Below are positions 59,428-64,000 of a DNA stretch of 64,000 bases, in pieces (the first letter of the stretch is position 1; each line of letters begins with the position of its first letter). Source of the stretch: Symsagittifera roscoffensis (lineage: Eukaryota > Xenacoelomorpha > Acoela > Convolutidae). The DNA is taken from contig NC_087066.1 of NCBI RefSeq assembly GCF_963678635.1, forward strand, positions 50,651,581-50,715,580, given 5' to 3'. The notes under the pieces were generated by a model that had not been told where the DNA came from, searched no databases, and saw only the letters and a list, made by a program, of their open reading frames with translations. The translations under genes and the position numbers were made by a program.

Positions 59428-59866
59428 CAAGGATAGCCGGTTACTGTGCAAGTAACACAGAATGTTCCGACCACAGTCTTGAAAAATTGAACGAAAAAAT
59501 AGAATTTGGGCAGATTTGAGAGTAGTAGTAGTAAAATGAGTCATGTGAAAACCAGTTTTTGAAGAGAAATGACTAGCAAAACGAAGAAAAGAGCCGAAAA
59601 GTCCCAAAATTGCCCTAAATAAACCCAGAAACTACATTTACTTGAATAGAACGTTTTCACGGCTGAAATTAGGCTTAAATAAGCTACTGTAAGCATATAC
59701 GGTCACCTTATTAGCTCGAACTTAGACCAAAAATCAAAAATTTCAACCCGGTTTTTCTCGACACTGTGATAAATAAGTTTAATGTCGTTCGAATCACGAC
59801 TAAAAGCGCTTTAATATGATATATCACTCAACCCAGTCCAATCATTATTTGTGGTACCTGATTTTC
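59428..59866. repeat. Family E interspersed repeat, most complete copy
   Basis: It starts ACAAGGATAGCCGGTTACTG, then TGCAAGTAACACAGAATGTTCC. It ends 'CACTCAACCCAGTCCAATCA', TTATTTGTGGTACCTGATTTT. Fragments occur at 23.4-24.4, 32.9, 36.5, 47.3-47.6 and 49.1-50.9 kb. I see no ORF, tRNA or clear inverted termini. Confidence 0.6.
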
Positions 59867-60309
59867 CCAGTGTTGAGAAGAACCGGTTTAAATTTTTGAG
59901 CTTTAGTCTAATTTGGGCGAGTAAAGCGATCAAGTAACGCTCGTTGTATATAAATATTGTCCATTAGGGTTGATAAAAACTTTATCTTATTAAACATAAA
60001 ACAGCCTTCGAAGCTTCATGAAGGATGAGAAAGGTCTCGCTAATGATATCCCCAAAAGATTGCTATCCTAGAAAACATGAACGCAAAAGGTAATCATAAG
60101 GTCAAAAGTATCATAGTAACCGAGGTTACAGTCAGGAGTCCCTTCATCATGTATTCCAGTCAAAATCCTTGGAATTTTCTAGATATGGAAGTGATAATAA
60201 TAAAAAGAAGATGACAAGTGTTTAAGTCCTTTTCAATTAAAATCGATACGGGTTACGTTTCTTCAATAAGAACACGCAACTCGACACGAGAAAATATAAT
60301 ATACAAGTG

Positions 60310-60651
60310 TTACAAATAAAAAACTTCGTCGAAAGTTATTTTGTCATTTATTGTTCCGAGTACGCAAGCAGCGTTCGCAATCTGTATTGCCAGGGAGATT
60401 CTCTGTTTTAAAAAGCAGTCTGCTCTGGGTTCATCTGTGCATATGCTTAGGTTCTTACAAAGCTTGCTCAAAAAAATTTCTGTGCTGGGGCCGGCCGCGC
60501 CCTGAATTTCAAAAGCTAGCGGTTGAAAAAGATATCCATCATTTACAAGATCTTTATACTTGTCAATTTTTCGCTCTTCCGCTTCAGCGGCAGCCGTACC
60601 AGGGTTACAATGTGCCAGTCGGTCATATTTGGAAGTTTGACCTCTCGCGAC
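60310..60651 (-). pseudogene. Non-LTR retrotransposon (LINE) C-terminal fragment
   Basis: An open minus-strand frame of about 113 codons ends at a stop at 60310. The translation has the typical tail found after the RT domain in many non-LTR elements: a charged lead 'AAAEAEERKIDKYKDL', 'YLFQPLAFEIQGAAGPS', then 'LKQRISLAIQIANAACVLGT'. No RT or endonuclease is present upstream within the window, so it is a 5'-truncated copy. Base composition is less AT-rich than the surroundings. A longer-looking plus-strand frame over the same interval is its antisense shadow. Confidence 0.75.
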
Positions 60652-60932
60652 AACTGAAAATATCAGAAAAATAAGATCAGAACATCCGATTTAAAACGCG
60701 GGAAAGTACTTAGAAAAACAGCGGGAAATTGCTATTCGCAATTTCTAGATACGAAATAAACGCGAGTAGAACCGTCTTATCCTGAAATAGGAAAAGAAAC
60801 GATTGTGAAAGAAGATCACGATTATTCGAGCTGAACTAGAGTGAACCCTCAGTGGAAAGGTGGACAGCTGGGGTGTCCCAATGGTTCAGACCAAAACTTC
60901 ATTACTAGAGTCAAAACTTGTTTTCCTAATTG

Positions 60933-61060
60933 AAACTAATCAGTATTAAACTTCTCAAGTTATCATACTGATTAGTTTAATACTGACATTAAAATTATAG
61001 TACATGTTTAAACATGACTAAAAATTGCAATTTTTGAAAAATAAACTGACATGTCAGTTT
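60933..61060. repeat. Nested palindromes
   Basis: AAACTAATCAGTAT (60933-60946) is the exact reverse complement of 60965-60978. TCAGTATTAAAC is mirrored by GTTTAATACTGA ending at about 60986. AAACTGACATGTCAGTTT (61043-61060) is a perfect 18-bp palindrome. These lie between the LINE remnant and the Penelope-like element. Confidence 0.7.
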
Positions 61061-61249
61061 GGATAAAACATCAAATCGAAAAATTATGACTCAAGTAACA
61101 AAAAAGTATGGAAATTGTCATAATCGATGAAATAATGATTACGTAATAACAGATGTAAGAATGTGATTGGTTAAAAATTTCTAACATGTTCTTTTTGAAT
61201 TTCATACATGATCTTTGATCATTTTATTGTTAATAAAAAATTTTATATC

Positions 61250-61280
61250 CTGACGATGCACAAAATGTGCGAAAACGTTT
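61250..61280 (+). ncRNA. Hammerhead-ribozyme-like core upstream of the Penelope-like element
   Basis: CTGACGA (61250-61256) fits CUGANGA. TGCACAAAATGTGC forms helix II (GCAC/GTGC). GAAA (61271-61274) is intact. AACGTT, just after, is self-complementary and could serve as a minimal helix III in a dimeric type I hammerhead, with UUU as the cleavage triplet. Helix I pairing is only partial (TATC before the core against GAATTA after). Penelope-like elements are known to carry hammerhead motifs in their terminal repeats. It lies 214 bp before the first ATG of the element. Confidence 0.5.
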
Positions 61281-61493
61281 GAATTAACAATTTTAAAAAA
61301 TTCTTATTCTACTTTTTGTTAAATTTTGGAGAAAAAAAATAACCTCGGCGAAGAGTGAATGATAGATTAAAAAGTTTGTTGTAAAAATACAAACAAAAAA
61401 TTTTTAGATCATTTTTATTTTTCTCAGAATAGTCTTAATTTTTATTTTTTCTTTTCTCATCTTAACAATGAGTTTTCTTACATTTGAGTTAAA

Positions 61494-62131
61494 ATGGCAT
61501 GGGTTGTAGCTGCAAGCTCTCTATTTCATAGCTTGAATACCTTACGACCAGCAGAGAAAGCGGAACTGGACGAACTGGTATACGCTGAATCGGGATTATC
61601 GCTGAATCCTCATACCGTGAGGAAGAGACAAAATTTACAGACTCTTCTGGAAGAGCATCCTCTGGTGGACAAGGAGATAATTCTTTGGCACGACGTATTG
61701 AATAACAGTTTGTCGAAACACCGAACCAATGCCAACACGCTTTATCCTCTGGACGATTTAATTTCGTATTTGCAATCAAAGCGACATCGGTTTAAGGCGA
61801 TTATATATTGCAGAAGAACCAGAACGACAGATATCTTTGATTCTCTGATGCGTACAAGGATCTTGATAGTCCCAACAACGAAATTGATCTCGAGAGGCAA
61901 GAGGCAGGATCCCGCTTTGGTGAGACAATACCTGGAAGTTCATCAATCGAGCGAACTTGAGTTGAAGTCATTGCGAGTTGTGCTGACACATAGAGAGAAC
62001 TTGCCCGGGATATTCTCAAAGATAAGAGCGCGGACTCAGAAACCATCACAAGGACGACGCAAGGCGAAGGCACGCAGAGAGGAAACAACGACTGACGTCT
62101 CTCTACCATCGGCTGAAAGGGCGCGGATTGG
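61494..62131 (+). CDS. Penelope-like element, N-terminal coding exon (unknown domain)
   Basis: From the ATG at 61494 the frame runs to a TAA at 62133-62135. A GTAAGT donor at 62132-62137 would end the exon after 212 codons plus two bases. I do not recognise the fold. Landmarks are 'EHPLVDKEIILWHDVLNNSL', 'SKHRTNANTLYPLDDLI', 'AIIYCRRTRTTDIFDSL', 'IVPTTKLISRGKRQDPALV' and a basic tail (KPSQGRRKAKARREE). Repeated Asp/His/Asn positions (WHDVLNNS) hint at an enzyme-like or binding domain, but this is not proven. Composition is less AT-rich than flanking DNA. Spliced to 62200 it is in frame with the reverse transcriptase. Confidence 0.7.
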
Positions 62132-62199
62132 GTAAGTGAATCTACTGTGTGAATTATCCTGCTGAGAGCCGCGTGAGTTTAAGTGCTCGTGGCCTGCAG
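62132..62199 (+). other. Predicted 68-nt intron in the retroelement
   Basis: GTAAGT at 62132-62137 and CTGCAG at 62194-62199 bound an interval containing stops in the upstream frame. Removing it joins GG and G into a Gly codon and continues into ATAATGACCGCC in the RT frame. Intron-bearing Penelope-like elements are known. If unspliced, the downstream frame could start at ATG 62204. Confidence 0.6.
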
Positions 62200-64000
62200 G
62201 ATAATGACCGCCGTAGTTTTGCCCCCACCGATGCTGAGATGGATACTCAGGAAAAAACAAACTTGGAAGTTAGTTTTGAATTACCTGAAGTATTCAAATA
62301 AATTAAACAACAATTTCCATCGATTGAAGTTTTTACGGAAATGTCAAAGCAATGACATAATACCAGATTTTTTGAGATTTCGGGTGCCAGAAAATGGGGT
62401 TTTTACGGACCAAGCGGTGCATAGCTTTCAATTAAAATTCCTAAGAACAGAGATAAATCAGGCAAGGTCAGAAGAGAAGAAGATAGACGATGATCTAGCT
62501 AAGGCAAGAGAGGTAGTGCGGAGAGGGATAGATGAACAATGGTGGCCCTCAATAGCATTTTATCTAAAGCTCCAGGCTAGAATTGCTATCCATGACATCA
62601 AGGATAGACATGAAAAGAAGTTAAAAAAGCTAGCAGAGCGGCAGGACAGACCGTTAATGAAAGTGAATGACAAATCGGTCAGAGCACTAGATGGCATTGA
62701 GCTACCCAAGTGGGTTCATGAAGTGTTAGGTTTTGGCCCAAAGCACCCGGTGAGGGATCGTTTCAATGAACTTCACTTTCTTGCGGACATTGATAATTTT
62801 TTATCTGAGCTTAAATCGCAAAAGGTAGCAGGTGAAAAATTATGTGAAATTGAAGCTGCTGCAAAATCATACGCTAAACGTGTGCGGCAAACACCGTCGG
62901 ATAGCGGGATTGAGAAAGCCAGGAAGTATTTGAAGGACAATGGTCTCTTGGCAGTCCCATGCGATAAAGGTGTTGGCTTCTGTGTAATGAAGAAAACGAC
63001 ATATGAGGCTAAACTAACTGAGCTGCTGCAATCGGAACAATTTAGCGAAAAACCAGGTTTAACTGATAGTGTTGTTATGAAAATTGAGAAAGACATCAAC
63101 AAAGAACTGTTGGCCATGAAAAAGAAAGATGAGATCGATGAGGCACTGTATAGTAGGCTTAGGTCCACGGGAGGGCAGCCAGCTCGATTATATGGATTGG
63201 CTAAAGTACATAAGAAAGGAACCCCTCTCCGTCCCGTACTGTCACTGCCAGGGAGCTCATATGAACATCTAAATAAAACTTTGGCCAAATTTTTTGACAA
63301 CATTGAGGGGGCAAACATTGAGACAAACACACAAATGGCTCGGGAGATCATAGAGAACATAGATCTAGACTATAATGAGAGTATTATCTCCCTGGATGTC
63401 AAAATTTTGTACACTAATGTCCCACTAAAGGAGGCAATAGATATAGCACTGAGGAAACTGTACGAACAAACTAGTCCTCCTAAACTGGCACGCGGAACTA
63501 TGAAGAAATTGTTGAACATGGCTCTAAGTAAGGTGCACTTCAAAAGCAATGGTTTATGGTACGTACAAAAGGATGGGTTGGCAATGGGTGCATCCCTTGC
63601 TGTCATTCTTGCCAATTTATGGCTAAAGGAGTACGAATATGCATTAATGAAGGAAGTACCTGCGTTGACACAGCTAAATGAAAACCGGAATGGCCTATGC
63701 CCTGATTGCGAGCGGAGGGTAACATACAGAAGTAAGGGGATCGAATGCGAAGCTTGTTTAAATTGGTACCATTTAAAATGTAGTAATGTATCCGACAAAG
63801 AATATGAGCAAATCTCAGAAATGGTTTGGTATTGTAAGAGATGTAAAGAGCAGCGAGATCAAGAAAAACCAACAGAAAGTGTCAAAGCGTTCCTAAGATA
63901 TGTAGATGATATAGTGAGGACGGTAAAGGGGGATCCAGATACAGTGTTAAAAGCAGCTAATGAGCTCCACCCCAACTTACAATTCACTATCGAAAATCCG
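62200..64000 (+). CDS. Penelope-like reverse transcriptase with inserted PHD finger (3' end beyond window)
   Basis: Uninterrupted frame of 600 codons to the window edge. An N-terminal helical region ('RARSEEKKIDDDLAKAREV' style) leads into RT. RT landmarks are 'LAVPCDKGVGFCVM', 'PARLYGLAKVHKKGTPLRPV', motif A SLDVKILYTNVPL (Asp near 63395), motif B 'DGLAMGASLAVILANLWLKE' (about 63568-63627) and motif C YVDD (63899-63910). Between B and C lies a complete C4HC3 finger, 63698-63844: CPDC, CEAC, WYHLKC, CKRC. VHKKG and 'LYTNVPL' with AMG.SLA..LANL fit Penelope-like rather than LINE or LTR enzymes. A GIY-YIG endonuclease, usual after the RT in this group, would lie beyond 64000. Catalytic Asp residues are intact, so the copy may be young. 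Confidence 0.85.

Noticed and set aside
60351-60674. Plus-strand ORF of 107 codons
   Set aside because: It is the antisense of a minus-strand frame that matches a LINE tail, which explains the open frame and base composition.
63370-63872. Minus-strand ORFs of 89-142 codons across the RT
   Set aside because: They are shadows of the plus-strand reverse transcriptase, which has conserved motifs.

Overview
The window is AT-rich animal (metazoan) nuclear DNA. It holds spliced genes with GT-AG introns, and recognisable orthologues of WDR81, SRP19, SMIM12, COMMD2, AAMP and DNA ligase IV, set among dense interspersed repeats, many of them tRNA-derived. The phylum cannot be fixed from the sequence. 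Consensus-like splice acceptors lie 2-16 nt upstream of most start codons, which suggests an invertebrate that uses spliced-leader trans-splicing. This is an inference.

Layout. About 1-12.2 kb is a tandem satellite of roughly 520-bp units, interrupted at about 10.06-11.15 kb by a composite mobile element. 13.6-25.6 kb (minus strand) holds ten exons of a WDR81 gene: the N-terminal region, a pseudokinase-like part, the BEACH domain and a helical middle. Its WD40 exons must lie left of the window, so the satellite sits inside a WDR81 intron of more than 13.6 kb. 26-34 kb is repeat-dominated: a hAT-type MITE with target-site duplication, and two long composite repeats with internal ~160-bp tandem cores. 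34.1-36.4 kb is a compact same-strand cluster of SRP19, a two-finger C2H2 protein and a SMIM12-like membrane protein. 37.2-42.9 kb is a near-perfect tandem triplication of a 1.88-kb unit. 43.1-51.3 kb carries COMMD2 and AAMP, and 52.5-58.0 kb carries DNA ligase IV. All seven cellular genes are on the minus strand.

The right end (about 59-64 kb) is different. It has hammerhead-ribozyme-like cores, a LINE remnant, and the 5' part of a Penelope-like retroelement on the plus strand. A 68-nt intron would fuse the retroelement's upstream ORF to a reverse transcriptase, and a complete PHD-type C4HC3 zinc finger is inserted in the RT palm between motifs B and C.

The cellular genes belong to separate housekeeping pathways: endolysosome/autophagy (WDR81), SRP targeting (SRP19), Commander/retromer-linked trafficking (COMMD2), end joining (LIG4) and a WD40 scaffold (AAMP). 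Their shared strand and short spacing in places may reflect operon-like transcription. The most distinctive non-coding signal is a family of composite elements with a conserved head motif, a tRNA-like body and a terminal stem-loop whose arms change in a compensatory way between copies.
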